DNA of 11,115 nt from an uncultured Erythrobacter sp. (GCA_913061345.1 CAJXTZ010000065.1:1-11115), one strand, 5' to 3'; shown: positions 1-7,154, counted from the stretch's first letter. Program-made: numbers and translations. The notes: a model not told the origin generated them from the letters alone.

Positions 1-1
1 C

Positions 2-523
2 GACAGCGGCGGTGCGCTTGACATGGATGGAGTTCGTGATCGCCTGCGCGCCTATAACCGGGTGCTCAAGCCGGAAACCCAGCGCGGCATCCATGCCCAC
101 CACAATCTCTCGCTTGGCGTGGCCAATTCGATAGTCGCCGCCCAGGAAGGGGCGGTACGGATCGATGCTAGCCTTGCCGGGATGGGGGCAGGAGCCGGTA
201 ACGCTCCGCTTGAAGTATTTGTCGCAGCAGCCGACCGCAAGGGGTGGGACCATGGCTGCGATGTGATGGCGCTGATGGATGCAGCGGAAGACATTATCCG
301 TCCGCTGCAAGATCGCCCGGTGCGGGTTGATCGTGAAACACTTAGCCTGGGTTTTGCCGGAGTGTACTCCAGCTTCCTCCGGCACGCGGAAAAAGCAGCC
401 GAACAATATGGTCTCGATACCCGCAATATCCTGCTGGAACTGGGCAAAAGACGCATGGTCGGTGGACAGGAAGACATGATCGTCGATGTCGCTCTCGATC
501 TCGTCAATGCAAATGCGGCCTAG
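2..523 (+). CDS. dmpG: 4-hydroxy-2-oxovalerate aldolase, C-terminal half (5' end outside window)
   Basis: This class II pyruvate aldolase splits 4-hydroxy-2-oxovalerate into pyruvate and acetaldehyde, the last carbon-carbon cleavage of catechol meta-cleavage pathways. It normally forms a channelling complex with an acylating acetaldehyde dehydrogenase. The frame is open from base 2 and reads DSGGALDM before the first internal ATG at base 23, so the gene continues off the left edge. About 173 of the usual 340-350 residues are visible. The HAHHNLSLG segment carries the two histidines that bind the divalent metal in DmpG/BphI. GVYSSF contains the conserved tyrosine proposed as acid/base, and the family signatures [15 protein letters not shown] and [18 protein letters not shown] are present. 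The gene is intact to its TAG stop, which overlaps the convergent racemase stop by four bases. It is more GC-rich than the dioxygenase genes. Homologues are also named mhpE or bphI. Confidence 0.93.
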   Translation, partial: DSGGALDMDGVRDRLRAYNRVLKPETQRGIHAHHNLSLGVANSIVAAQEGAVRIDASLAGMGAGAGNAPLEVFVAAADRKGWDHGCDVMALMDAAEDIIRPLQDRPVRVDRETLSLGFAGVYSSFLRHAEKAAEQYGLDTRNILLELGKRRMVGGQEDMIVDVALDLVNANAA

Positions 524-1680
524 GTCTGAACAGCCACCCCGCTTTCAATCAATGCTTCTATCTTTTGTTCATCCATGCCCCATTCTGCAAGAACGGAGCG
601 GGTGTCCGCGCCAATTTCACGCGGACCGTAATTGATCGCCCCCGGAGTGCGCGAGAGGCGCGGCGCTGGTGAAGGCTGGACCATATCATCGCTGCGCGAA
701 AACACGGCACGATGGACATTGTGCGGCGCATCAGGTGCCTCCGCAAGCGAGTGGATTGGTGCAAAACAGGCATCGGCCCCGTCAAACGACTTTTCCCATT
801 CGTCACGCGTGCGTGTCGCGAAGATCTTCTCCAGCCGAACGATCATCTCCGGCCAGTTACCAACCTTGTGAGGCGATTGGAAAAGGGGATCTTCCGACAA
901 TCCAAGGACATGGGTGAGGTTGAAAAAGAACTTCGCCTCAATCGCACCCACACATATGAATTTGCCATCGCTGGTTTTGTAGGTCCGATAAAATGGCGCC
1001 CCTCCGTCGACCAGATTGGCCTCACGCCGGTCGTTCCATAGACCTGCATTGAACATGGAATATGTGAGGGCCATGGTCATCGCCGCACCATCAATCATGG
1101 CCGCGTCAACAATTTGTCCCTTGCCTGACCGGCTGGCTTCGAAAATCGCACAGACAAGGCCATATGCGAGCAACATGCCACCCCCGGCGAAATCACCGAC
1201 AAGATTCAAGGGGGGAACCGGTCTTTCCGCTGGACCGGTCGCATGAAGAGCGCCTGTCAGGGCGATATAATTAATGTCGTGTCCGGCTGTTTGCGAGAGC
1301 GGCCCTTCCTGTCCCCAGCCGGTTATACGGCCATAAACAAGAGCCTCATTCGCCGCCAGACATTGCTCGGGGCCCAGGCCAAGCCGTTCCATAACGCCGG
1401 GGCGAAATCCTTCGATCAATCCATCTGCCTGACTGCATAGCTCAAGAAGGGTATCGACCGCAGCTGGTTGTTTGAGATCGAGTGAGATGGATCGCCGGTT
1501 GCGGTTCAAAATGTTCTTCCGGTAATCAATCGGAGATTCTTCGCCGAGTTCAGCCCTATCGACCCTGATGACGTCAGCTCCCATATCCGCCAGCATCATT
1601 GCGCAGAATGGGCCAGGGGCTGCACTTGCGATTTCAATAATTTTTACGCCCGCCAACGGGCCGTTATTGCGCTCAACCAC
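520..1680 (-). CDS. alpha-methylacyl-CoA racemase (CoA-transferase family III fold)
   Basis: This is a 386-residue CaiB/BaiF (family III CoA-transferase) fold protein. Residues 133-168 ([13 protein letters not shown], then [12 protein letters not shown]) and VGAIE at 244-248 closely match the Mycobacterium racemase MCR and mammalian AMACR. The proposed catalytic residues are His134, Asp163 and Glu248, so racemase/epimerase is favoured over CoA transfer. Such enzymes interconvert the 2R and 2S forms of 2-methylacyl-CoA esters, including 2-arylpropionyl-CoA esters. The start is GTG at 1680, with GGAGGG four bases upstream; the ATG inside that spacer is out of frame. It is the last gene of the minus-strand set, 102 bases after the ferredoxin. 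Next to ipf-like genes it could epimerise the CoA thioester of a chiral 2-arylpropionate, which is inference. A plain CoA-transferase is the alternative. Confidence 0.88.
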   Translation of the reverse strand: MVERNNGPLAGVKIIEIASAAPGPFCAMMLADMGADVIRVDRAELGEESPIDYRKNILNRNRRSISLDLKQPAAVDTLLELCSQADGLIEGFRPGVMERLGLGPEQCLAANEALVYGRITGWGQEGPLSQTAGHDINYIALTGALHATGPAERPVPPLNLVGDFAGGGMLLAYGLVCAIFEASRSGKGQIVDAAMIDGAAMTMALTYSMFNAGLWNDRREANLVDGGAPFYRTYKTSDGKFICVGAIEAKFFFNLTHVLGLSEDPLFQSPHKVGNWPEMIVRLEKIFATRTRDEWEKSFDGADACFAPIHSLAEAPDAPHNVHRAVFSRSDDMVQPSPAPRLSRTPGAINYGPREIGADTRSVLAEWGMDEQKIEALIESGVAVQT

Positions 1681-1700
1681 TCATCCCTCCTGTTGTACCG

Positions 1701-1722
1701 TGTGTGCATTGAATGCATCACA
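1701..1722. repeat. interrupted inverted repeat upstream of the racemase gene
   Basis: TGCATT and AATGCA are perfect six-base arms around a single G. They are flanked by TGTG on one side and CACA on the other, with one extra base in the right half. The repeat lies about 20 bases upstream of the racemase GTG, close to its ribosome binding site. It could be an operator for a dimeric regulator or a small RNA hairpin affecting translation. No specific regulator family can be assigned from sequence alone. Confidence 0.35.
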
Positions 1723-1782
1723 TACCGCTCTCAGTGCTTTGCAGGACACCCAAAGACCTGGACCCCGCTCATCTCCGCTGAA

Positions 1783-2124
1783 TTATATACCAGGGCCGTT
1801 TGCAGATGCGGACGAAGGCTTGATATACACGTTCCCGTCCAGCACCATCGCAGGATAGGTAAGGAGGCGTTTTGAGCAAGGCGGGGTAATTGGATTGCCC
1901 GATATTATCGAAAAGGCGCCGCCATGGAATGGACACTCGATCGCCTCACCTTCCTGAAAGCCCTCGGTCAGATCGGCATCGCCATGCGTACACGTACGGT
2001 CTGTCACATATATTGTGTCGTTAAACCGATAGACAGCCAGCGGAGGAAAACCCTCAATAGTGACAGAGACAGGCAGGTCTTCTACGACATCCTCTTCCTT
2101 GCACAAAAACAACATATCCTGCAT
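1783..2124 (-). CDS. Rieske [2Fe-2S] ferredoxin of a ring-hydroxylating dioxygenase
   Basis: This small soluble electron carrier of about 113 residues passes electrons from a reductase to the Rieske centre of a dioxygenase. The cluster ligands are visible as CTH at 45-47 and CPFHGG starting at 64 (Cys45, His47, Cys64, His67), as in BphA3-type ferredoxins. The preferred start is the ATG at 2124, with GAGGAA about six bases upstream. An in-frame TTG at 2136 would add four residues but lies over that binding site. The gene lies 300 bases after the DUF35 gene and 102 before the racemase. The likely partner is the alpha/beta oxygenase at 4088-5891, because no other oxygenase is in view. The Ibu-2 ipf system also uses a separate ferredoxin and reductase; no reductase is present here. 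Confidence 0.92.
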   Translation of the reverse strand: MQDMLFLCKEEDVVEDLPVSVTIEGFPPLAVYRFNDTIYVTDRTCTHGDADLTEGFQEGEAIECPFHGGAFSIISGNPITPPCSKRLLTYPAMVLDGNVYIKPSSASANGPGI

Positions 2125-2424
2125 AAAATTCCTCAAGCCTCTGACCGGCCCACAATTATTACTTAATTTTGTTCTTCAACGTTTCGAAGAATGATTAAAA
2201 ATCCACGCCTCCACTCTTTCATTCACTTGGAACCTGTGGCGAGGGCAGAGAAATATATGCGTATAAAACGCAGATCTGCCGGAATAATTGCAGGCAGATC
2301 TCTCACATCTTACCATATGGAGGATAAGGAACCTTGGCGTACCGAATGCGACTATCGCCCCGTCGGCCAAGTATTCAACAATCGGAGCGCGAAGGGTTGC
2401 CTAGCAGGCTTCACGGAAATGGGC
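2125..2424 (-). other. 300-base non-coding gap inside the catabolic gene set
   Basis: No supported gene lies between the DUF35 stop and the ferredoxin start, although every other gap in this minus-strand set is about 100 bases or less. It contains the hairpins at 2259-2301 and an inverted repeat at 2172-2191 (TTCTTC and GAAGAA arms, eight-base spacer), and is AT-rich near the ferredoxin. A minus-strand frame stays open from about 2402 to 2176 and reads protein-like at first (IVEYLADGAIVAFGTP). It has no ATG start, ribosome binding site or recognisable family, so it is at most a decayed fragment. A separate promoter for the ferredoxin-racemase pair may lie here, but no clear -35/-10 pair was found. 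Confidence 0.4.
2259..2301 (-). terminator. possible terminator or attenuator hairpins after the DUF35 gene
   Basis: AGATCTGCC (2272-2280) and GGCAGATCT (2293-2301) form a perfect nine-base-pair stem with a 12-base loop. Read on the minus strand, it is followed at once by GCGTTTTATACGC, which contains a short T run and can itself fold (GCGT/ACGC arms around five bases). The hairpin lies about 120 bases beyond the DUF35 stop. It is compatible with partial transcription termination that sets the ferredoxin and racemase to a different level. The T tract is only four bases, so strong intrinsic termination is not certain. Confidence 0.4.
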
Positions 2425-2835
2425 CTAATCTGTAGCCTTGCCTGTTTCCATAATTTGGACGAACTCAAGTACTGGAATCTGATCTGGCATTTTCGACCAT
2501 TTGGCCTGCACTGCATCACCAATATTCACAGCGCCATTGCCCTTCACTCTCGAAACTATCCGCACGCCCTCTTCAAGCGCTATCATCGCAACGCCGTATG
2601 GCGGAGTTTCATTCTTGCTGAGCGCACGGTGGAAGACAACGAAACTGTAAACCGTTCCGCGCCCTGATGCCTTAACCTCACCCAAGTCATGCGACCAACA
2701 TTCCGGACAGAACTTGGTACCAGGTGCAAGTACGGTGCTACAGTTGCCACATTTCTTGAGCAAGAATTCGCAACGGTCGATTGCCTCCCAGAAAGAGATA
2801 TCTTTCTCATTCCTAAAATTATGGTTCTTGTTCAA
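2425..2835 (-). CDS. ipfE: DUF35 zinc-ribbon/OB-fold partner of the thiolase-type aldolase (IpfE-like)
   Basis: This protein of about 136 residues has the DUF35 layout. An N-terminal helix (FWEAIDRCEFLLKKC) leads into a rubredoxin-like zinc ribbon with Cys29, Cys32, Cys43 and Cys46 (CGNC and CPEC), and then an OB-fold (GRGTVYSFVVFHR, VRIVSRV). DUF35 proteins bind SCP2-type thiolases and are needed for CoA-ester retro-aldol cleavage, as in Ltp2-ChsH2 and the proposed IpfD-IpfE pair. The start chosen is TTG at 2835. It has GGAGAA about six bases upstream and shares two bases with the thiolase TGA (TTGA), which implies translational coupling. An upstream in-frame start near 2910 would add 25 residues unlike the family and run deep into the thiolase gene. 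The ipfE name rests on family and gene order, not on an alignment. Confidence 0.82.
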   Translation of the reverse strand: MNKNHNFRNEKDISFWEAIDRCEFLLKKCGNCSTVLAPGTKFCPECWSHDLGEVKASGRGTVYSFVVFHRALSKNETPPYGVAMIALEEGVRIVSRVKGNGAVNIGDAVQAKWSKMPDQIPVLEFVQIMETGKATD

Positions 2836-4025
2836 TGTGTCTTCTCCGAACTCAGGATCAGGCAAGCGTGGTAATCCATCCGGCCTCCCTGTGCGGTGAC
2901 CAGTGACCAACCATTCTTCTCGACCTGCCTCTCTCCGGCACGACCAGAAGCCTGCAAATATCCCTCGGAAACCTGGGTCATTCCTTGCAAATAATATCCG
3001 GACAATTGGCCACCACCGGTATTGACCGGCATGCAGCCGCCCGGCGCCAGTGCCCCGTTCTTCACGAATTCATTGGCTCCGCCGTGCGGGCACAGTCCAT
3101 AACCTTCAAGCCCAAGCAAGGTGGTCAGGGTAAAAGCATCGTAAATCTGTGCATGATCAATTTCGCGCGCGGAAATCCCAGCCATTTCATAAGCTATGTT
3201 TCCAGAAACCGTAGCGGATGTCTGGGTCTCATTGTCATACTCACCATGGGCTAGATAACCGCGATTGCCCTGCCCCATCCCCCAGATATAGGCGGATCCA
3301 TTCTCGCTCACTGCGTCAGATTCCGCCGATGATACAACGACCGCACCAGCACCGTTCACAGGGAAGGCACAATCGAACATTCTCAACGGTTCGGCGATGA
3401 ACTTCGATGAGAGGTAATCATCGACAGTCATCGGTTTGGTCAGGAAGGCGAGCGGACTCATTTGTGCCCATTGACGCGCCGCCATTGCCACTTCTGCAAA
3501 TGCCTCTTCACTCACGCCATTCACATCCATGTAGCGCCGCATAGCGAGACCATATGCGCCGATAGCGCCGGACAGGCCATACTGTCGCTCCCAACCAGCA
3601 ACGTTGGTCAATCCCAGGTCGATGGCATAGGCATCTCCACCGCGGCGCTGAGGAAGGATAGGGGTATCGGCAAACACACACACGATATTCTTCGCCATCC
3701 CGTGCGCGACTGCCATCGCCGCATATTGCACCATCTGCACACCGCAGGCAGCCTGAGAGGCAAAAACATTCCCAAAGGACAGATCTCGCAAACCGAGATC
3801 ATCCAGCAACCTCATCGACAACGCGCCAGGCGGATTCATATCGCTTCGGTTGATCAGAACGCCATCGATATTCTTTTTTGGAAGACCGGCATCGTCAACC
3901 GCCGCGATGATAGCATCGGTTGCCAGGCTATCCTGCGCCTTGATAAATTCACGGGATATCTCGCTAAAACCAATACCGCTCATCTTGGCGATCGGCCGTC
4001 TGGTCTTTGTTCGTTTTTTTGCCAT
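2832..4025 (-). CDS. ipfD: SCP2-type thiolase-fold acyl-CoA aldolase (IpfD-like)
   Basis: This 397-residue protein belongs to the lipid-transfer/SCP-x thiolase branch. Its active site is not that of a normal thiolase: the usual HDCF-type histidine is replaced in IYDAFT (Tyr295), and the C-terminal GHP motif is replaced in NTGGGQLSGYYLQG (Tyr344/345). Tyrosines at equivalent places are catalytic in the steroid side-chain aldolase Ltp2, so retro-aldol cleavage of a CoA ester is the likely reaction. In the ipf model the IpfD/IpfE pair removes the acyl-CoA side chain from the dihydroxylated ring and leaves a catechol. Cys94 lies at or one residue from the nucleophile position. The start is ATG at 4025 with AAGG upstream; a TTG at 4067 in frame is less likely. 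It is 62 bases after the beta subunit gene and overlaps the DUF35 start. Confidence 0.85.
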   Translation of the reverse strand: MAKKRTKTRRPIAKMSGIGFSEISREFIKAQDSLATDAIIAAVDDAGLPKKNIDGVLINRSDMNPPGALSMRLLDDLGLRDLSFGNVFASQAACGVQMVQYAAMAVAHGMAKNIVCVFADTPILPQRRGGDAYAIDLGLTNVAGWERQYGLSGAIGAYGLAMRRYMDVNGVSEEAFAEVAMAARQWAQMSPLAFLTKPMTVDDYLSSKFIAEPLRMFDCAFPVNGAGAVVVSSAESDAVSENGSAYIWGMGQGNRGYLAHGEYDNETQTSATVSGNIAYEMAGISAREIDHAQIYDAFTLTTLLGLEGYGLCPHGGANEFVKNGALAPGGCMPVNTGGGQLSGYYLQGMTQVSEGYLQASGRAGERQVEKNGWSLVTAQGGRMDYHACLILSSEKTH

Positions 4026-4087
4026 CGCCTTACGGCCCTTATCTATTCTAATTTTGACTCTGAACAAACGAAACAGTTTGGCCTATG

Positions 4088-4576
4088 TTAGATCAGGAAT
4101 GCCAATGCCGGAACCGGCTCTTTAGAATTGATAAGGTCCACACGTTTACGAGCGATCTTCAGCTCCCCGTCAACGCGCCGGATCCGATGCTCAACTCTGC
4201 CAATCCACCAGTGAAGATCTCCAGTCGATTGGATTTGCAATTCACCCAGCATGAATGCCGAAGAGACCGTGTACTCATCGTCTCCGACCGATTCCACTTC
4301 TACATTCGAGATCAGCCTGGTCATTGGCGACGGCGGAACCTGTGCGTGCCGGACGCCGGTCTTGAGCATCCGAATTCTAGTAGCGACACGCGATCTGTTA
4401 TCGTAAAGAAGGGAGAGTTGCGTCTCAGGATTAGGGTTATCGTGTTCAATCGGAACCCAATATTCCATATCGTCAGTCAGCAAACTTTCCCAGTCGTCAT
4501 ACTTGGCTCCGTCAGCAAAACGTGCCTCACAATAGAGAAGTTCGCAAATAGCCCGATGCTCGTCGATTGAAATCAT
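4088..4576 (-). CDS. ipfB: ring-hydroxylating dioxygenase, small (beta) subunit (IpfB-like)
   Basis: This 162-residue protein has the NTF2-like fold of ring-hydroxylating dioxygenase beta subunits. Family features are the YDDWESLLTDDMEYWVP segment near residues 26-42, RIRMLKTG, then PPSPMTRLISNVEVE, and a C-terminal RKRVDLINS strand. Beta subunits carry no metal; they hold the alpha3-beta3 hexamer together and can influence substrate choice. The ATG at 4576 has AGGAAG seven bases upstream. It follows the alpha subunit gene by 52 bases and precedes the thiolase gene by 62, the same order as ipfA-ipfB-ipfD. The gene is intact and of normal length. Confidence 0.9.
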   Translation of the reverse strand: MISIDEHRAICELLYCEARFADGAKYDDWESLLTDDMEYWVPIEHDNPNPETQLSLLYDNRSRVATRIRMLKTGVRHAQVPPSPMTRLISNVEVESVGDDEYTVSSAFMLGELQIQSTGDLHWWIGRVEHRIRRVDGELKIARKRVDLINSKEPVPALAFLI

Positions 4577-4628
4577 TTTACTTCCTATTTTCTATTTTTC
4601 AGCAGATCTGGATGCTCTCAAAACTGAT

Positions 4629-5891
4629 TTAGGCAGTCATTACTTCTCTGTAATGATTCCAGAACGCGCGGTTCGTGACTTCATCAGTCACATGCGATTC
4701 TATCATGCCCATCCCATCTCGGTTTTCACGATCGCTTCCTCTACGAAGATCGATGTTCATTGGTTCGCCTTGAAAAGCGGCCTGCTGCCGTTCGGTTATT
4801 ACCCCGTCGTCGGGAAGGAAGAATGAGGTCGGGCCAAGAGCTGCCTCACAAAGCCGGATGATGCGAGTGTTAACTTCATCGGATACGCCCTCAAGAAGCA
4901 TCGGCGTATGACGCTGAACCGTCTGGCCTACCTCGTTAACTTCATAATAAACGATATTTGTCTCAGCAAGGAACAGGTTGGGGAAGATCAGCGCATGCGG
5001 CGGGCCATCGCGCACAATACGTGCTGCACGGCTCTCCTCATACGTACCATAAAGCTGATCACGATAGGCAGCCGCAAACGGCTTCAATGGCTTCGTGTCG
5101 CTGTAACCCAACCATTCAAGATCGCTTTCAAAACCCGCGGCCATGAATATTTCGGAATGCCCATCACCCCAGTCGACAGCAGTAGTCTTGAGGTCCTCTT
5201 CGTCGGCCAGAACCGCCTCGTTATAGCGGGATGGGATAGTACGAGCCAGAGAAGCATGGACATAGTTGACATGGTAGCCATCTATATTGTTCTCGCACTG
5301 TAGTTTCCAATTAGTCTTATACAGGAATTTGGCCCAGCCGGTGCTCAATCGGACTTTCTGTACTGGGGAGCACTCTACTGCGCGATCGATAAGGCTGGCA
5401 CCATCGCCCAAATATTCCATGAAATCAATAGGGTCAGGGTTCGGGCTTGCGAAGACAAATCCCTTGTAAATTCCAACCGTCGCTTTCGGCAGGCACTGGT
5501 GATCAACTCCCGTCGAACCCGCTTCGTAGGGTACAGATTTTAACTCGCCGTCCAGTCCAAATACCCATCCATGATACCAGCAGGTAATTGCGCCTCGAAC
5601 ATTCCCCTTCTCCTGTTGGCACAATAGAGTGCCGCGGTGGGTACATTTATTCGAAATAATATTTATTTCGTTATCGCGATTGCGAACTACTAGATACGGC
5701 TCACCACCGATGCTGCGGCGTACATAGTCCCCTGCCTCTGACACCTCTGATTCATGCGCAACAAAACTCCATCCATCACGGAAAATTTTCTTCATTTCAT
5801 CTTTGAAAATACGCTCATCTTGGTAGACGAGACTATTGACAATTCCATTGCCGACAAGCACGGAGTAATCATTTGTGTTCTGAAATGTCAT
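4629..5891 (-). CDS. ipfA: Rieske non-heme iron ring-hydroxylating dioxygenase, large (alpha) subunit (IpfA-like)
   Basis: This is the catalytic subunit (420 residues), which inserts both atoms of O2 into an aromatic ring. The Rieske centre is CTHRG at 83-87 and CWYHGW at 104-109 (ligands Cys83, His85, Cys104, His107). The mononuclear iron site is NNIDGYHVNYVH (Asp204 bridging, His207 and His212 ligands), with Asp361 or Asp362 as the likely third ligand. These numbers fall close to those of naphthalene dioxygenase. The start is ATG at 5891, preceded by GAGGAGAAG at a five-base spacing; an upstream ATG at 5933 lacks this. It is first in the minus-strand set and diverges from the LysR gene. By synteny the substrate may be an aryl-acetyl or aryl-propionyl CoA ester, as for ibuprofen-CoA. 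A free aromatic acid is the alternative. Confidence 0.9.
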   Translation of the reverse strand: MTFQNTNDYSVLVGNGIVNSLVYQDERIFKDEMKKIFRDGWSFVAHESEVSEAGDYVRRSIGGEPYLVVRNRDNEINIISNKCTHRGTLLCQQEKGNVRGAITCWYHGWVFGLDGELKSVPYEAGSTGVDHQCLPKATVGIYKGFVFASPNPDPIDFMEYLGDGASLIDRAVECSPVQKVRLSTGWAKFLYKTNWKLQCENNIDGYHVNYVHASLARTIPSRYNEAVLADEEDLKTTAVDWGDGHSEIFMAAGFESDLEWLGYSDTKPLKPFAAAYRDQLYGTYEESRAARIVRDGPPHALIFPNLFLAETNIVYYEVNEVGQTVQRHTPMLLEGVSDEVNTRIIRLCEAALGPTSFFLPDDGVITERQQAAFQGEPMNIDLRRGSDRENRDGMGMIESHVTDEVTNRAFWNHYREVMTA

Positions 5892-6113
5892 ACGGTCTTC
5901 TCCTCGCCACTCTAAAATTAACTCTGAATACATTAACTAAAAAATCTAGAATCACTCCAGATAATCCAATAGAAATGTTGCCAAAAAAAGCATGTCATGA
6001 TAATTTCTTAAACAATATCTCTAAATATCGGCTGAACCCGAAACATATTACTGTCCCACAACGGATGGCTTCGGGTCAGCATTTTATTGTGTTAAAGGGG
6101 AATGTAAACTATC
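5892..6113. promoter_or_regulatory. AT-rich divergent control region between dioxygenase and LysR genes
   Basis: These 222 bases separate two divergent genes, the usual place for LysR-type operators and both promoters. The stretch is clearly more AT-rich than the coding DNA around it. It holds an imperfect long inverted repeat (separate entry) and a TCATGA palindrome at 5995-6000. A TTGGCA on the minus strand (about 5977-5982) could be a -35 for the dioxygenase operon, but no convincing -10 lies at the right distance. A T-N11-A LysR box could not be assigned uniquely. Confidence 0.6.
6031..6080. promoter_or_regulatory. long inverted repeat, candidate operator for the LysR regulator
   Basis: GCTGAACCCGAA (6031-6042) and TTCGGGTCAGC (6070-6080) are reverse complements except for one extra A in the left arm, with 27 bases between them. 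The repeat ends about 33 bases upstream of the LysR start, inside the divergent control region. It fits either a dimer/tetramer binding site used for autoregulation and dioxygenase control, or a hairpin in the LysR leader. The sequence match is direct; the function is inferred from position. Confidence 0.45.
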
Positions 6114-7154
6114 GTGACTAAGATAAACGATATCTCTATATCGAATAACAGAAGGCTTGACCTCAATCTATTGAGGGTATTCGAGGCCGTGATGCGCTCT
6201 GGCAGCATTTCCAGGGCGGCCGAAGAGCTGGGTATGACTCAGCCATCGGCCAGCGTACATGTTGCCAAACTCCGCGACGCACTGGCTGATCCGCTTTTTG
6301 TGCGTGAGAGCCATGGCGTTTCACCAACGCCATTCTCGGAAAACCTCTATCCCTACATTCGCGACGCGTTGGATATGCTAGGCCGCGGCTTGGAGGATGC
6401 GCGGGATTTCAATCCAGAGGAAGATAGTCGCACATTTACCGTCATCATGACCGACATTGGCGAGACAACGATATTGCCGTCATTGATACGCGCCTTTTCG
6501 CGGCTCAGCCCTTCAATCTCTTTTCGATCCATCAACCTCCCCACCCATGCAACACCAGAAGCGTTAAAAAGCGGGTTGGCCGATGTCGCCATCGCCTACA
6601 TGCCATATCTCGATGTCGGTTTCTTTCAGCGAAAGGTCTTCTCTACAGACTATATTTGTCTGGCCCGGGAAGGCCACCCTGCGGCGACTGACGGAATATC
6701 AATGGCAGCATTCAAGAGCGCCGATCACGTAGTTGCGGAAGCCCGCGGTACCGGTCATTTCTACTTGCTGGAACAGAACTTCGAAGCGCTTGGCATCGAT
6801 CGCAAGATAAAGGTTCGGGTCCCCAATTTCATGTCGATACCGAATATTGTGGCAGAGACTGATTTGCTTGCGACCTTGCCGCGGGCCTTCTGTTCGGCCC
6901 TGAAAGACTCCCCGATCAATCTGCGTGGATATGAGCACCCTGTCAAATTGCCGTCAATTGACGTCAAGCTGCTATGGCATGAACGCTTTCACAGCGATCC
7001 CGCTCACAAATGGCTGCGCGAGCGGATCGTCTCAGTAATCCAGGGCATCCGCTGGAACGAGGGCGTGGAGGATTTCATGGGGCCGGATCATGCTGCGCGT
7101 ATGCAGCAACGCCAGACAAGAAATGCGACGAGTGAAAAGGAGCGCAGAACCTAA
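6114..7154 (+). CDS. LysR-family transcriptional regulator, NahR/nitroaromatic-sensor type
   Basis: This 346-residue protein has an N-terminal winged helix-turn-helix (about residues 15-75; DLNLLRVFEAV, SISRAAEELGMTQPSASVHVAKLR). The periplasmic-binding-protein-like effector domain follows. The stretch DIGETTILPSLIRAF to LADVAIAYMP resembles NahR, NagR, DntR and LinR, which sense aromatic acids or related compounds. The start is GTG at 6114; AGGGG lies rather far upstream, and the closer ATG at 6102 runs straight into TAA. The polar C-terminal tail makes it about 40 residues longer than usual. It is divergent from the dioxygenase genes, so it probably activates them in response to a pathway compound. 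It shares a transcript with the SDR gene, whose ATG follows its stop directly. Confidence 0.9.
   Translation: MTKINDISISNNRRLDLNLLRVFEAVMRSGSISRAAEELGMTQPSASVHVAKLRDALADPLFVRESHGVSPTPFSENLYPYIRDALDMLGRGLEDARDFNPEEDSRTFTVIMTDIGETTILPSLIRAFSRLSPSISFRSINLPTHATPEALKSGLADVAIAYMPYLDVGFFQRKVFSTDYICLAREGHPAATDGISMAAFKSADHVVAEARGTGHFYLLEQNFEALGIDRKIKVRVPNFMSIPNIVAETDLLATLPRAFCSALKDSPINLRGYEHPVKLPSIDVKLLWHERFHSDPAHKWLRERIVSVIQGIRWNEGVEDFMGPDHAARMQQRQTRNATSEKERRT

Noticed and set aside
52..507. 151-residue minus-strand open frame opposite the aldolase
   Set aside because: Ser/Arg-rich shadow of a clear aldolase frame.
2176..2370. 64-residue minus-strand open frame in the DUF35-ferredoxin gap
   Set aside because: TTG start without a ribosome binding site, spans the hairpins, no recognisable family; kept only as a possible decayed fragment.
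3462..4091. 209-residue plus-strand open frame opposite the thiolase
   Set aside because: Antisense shadow rich in His/Arg/Cys; the minus-strand thiolase explains the coding signal.
4908..5303. 131-residue plus-strand open frame opposite the dioxygenase alpha subunit
   Set aside because: Antisense to a fully conserved Rieske oxygenase gene; no start context or family features.
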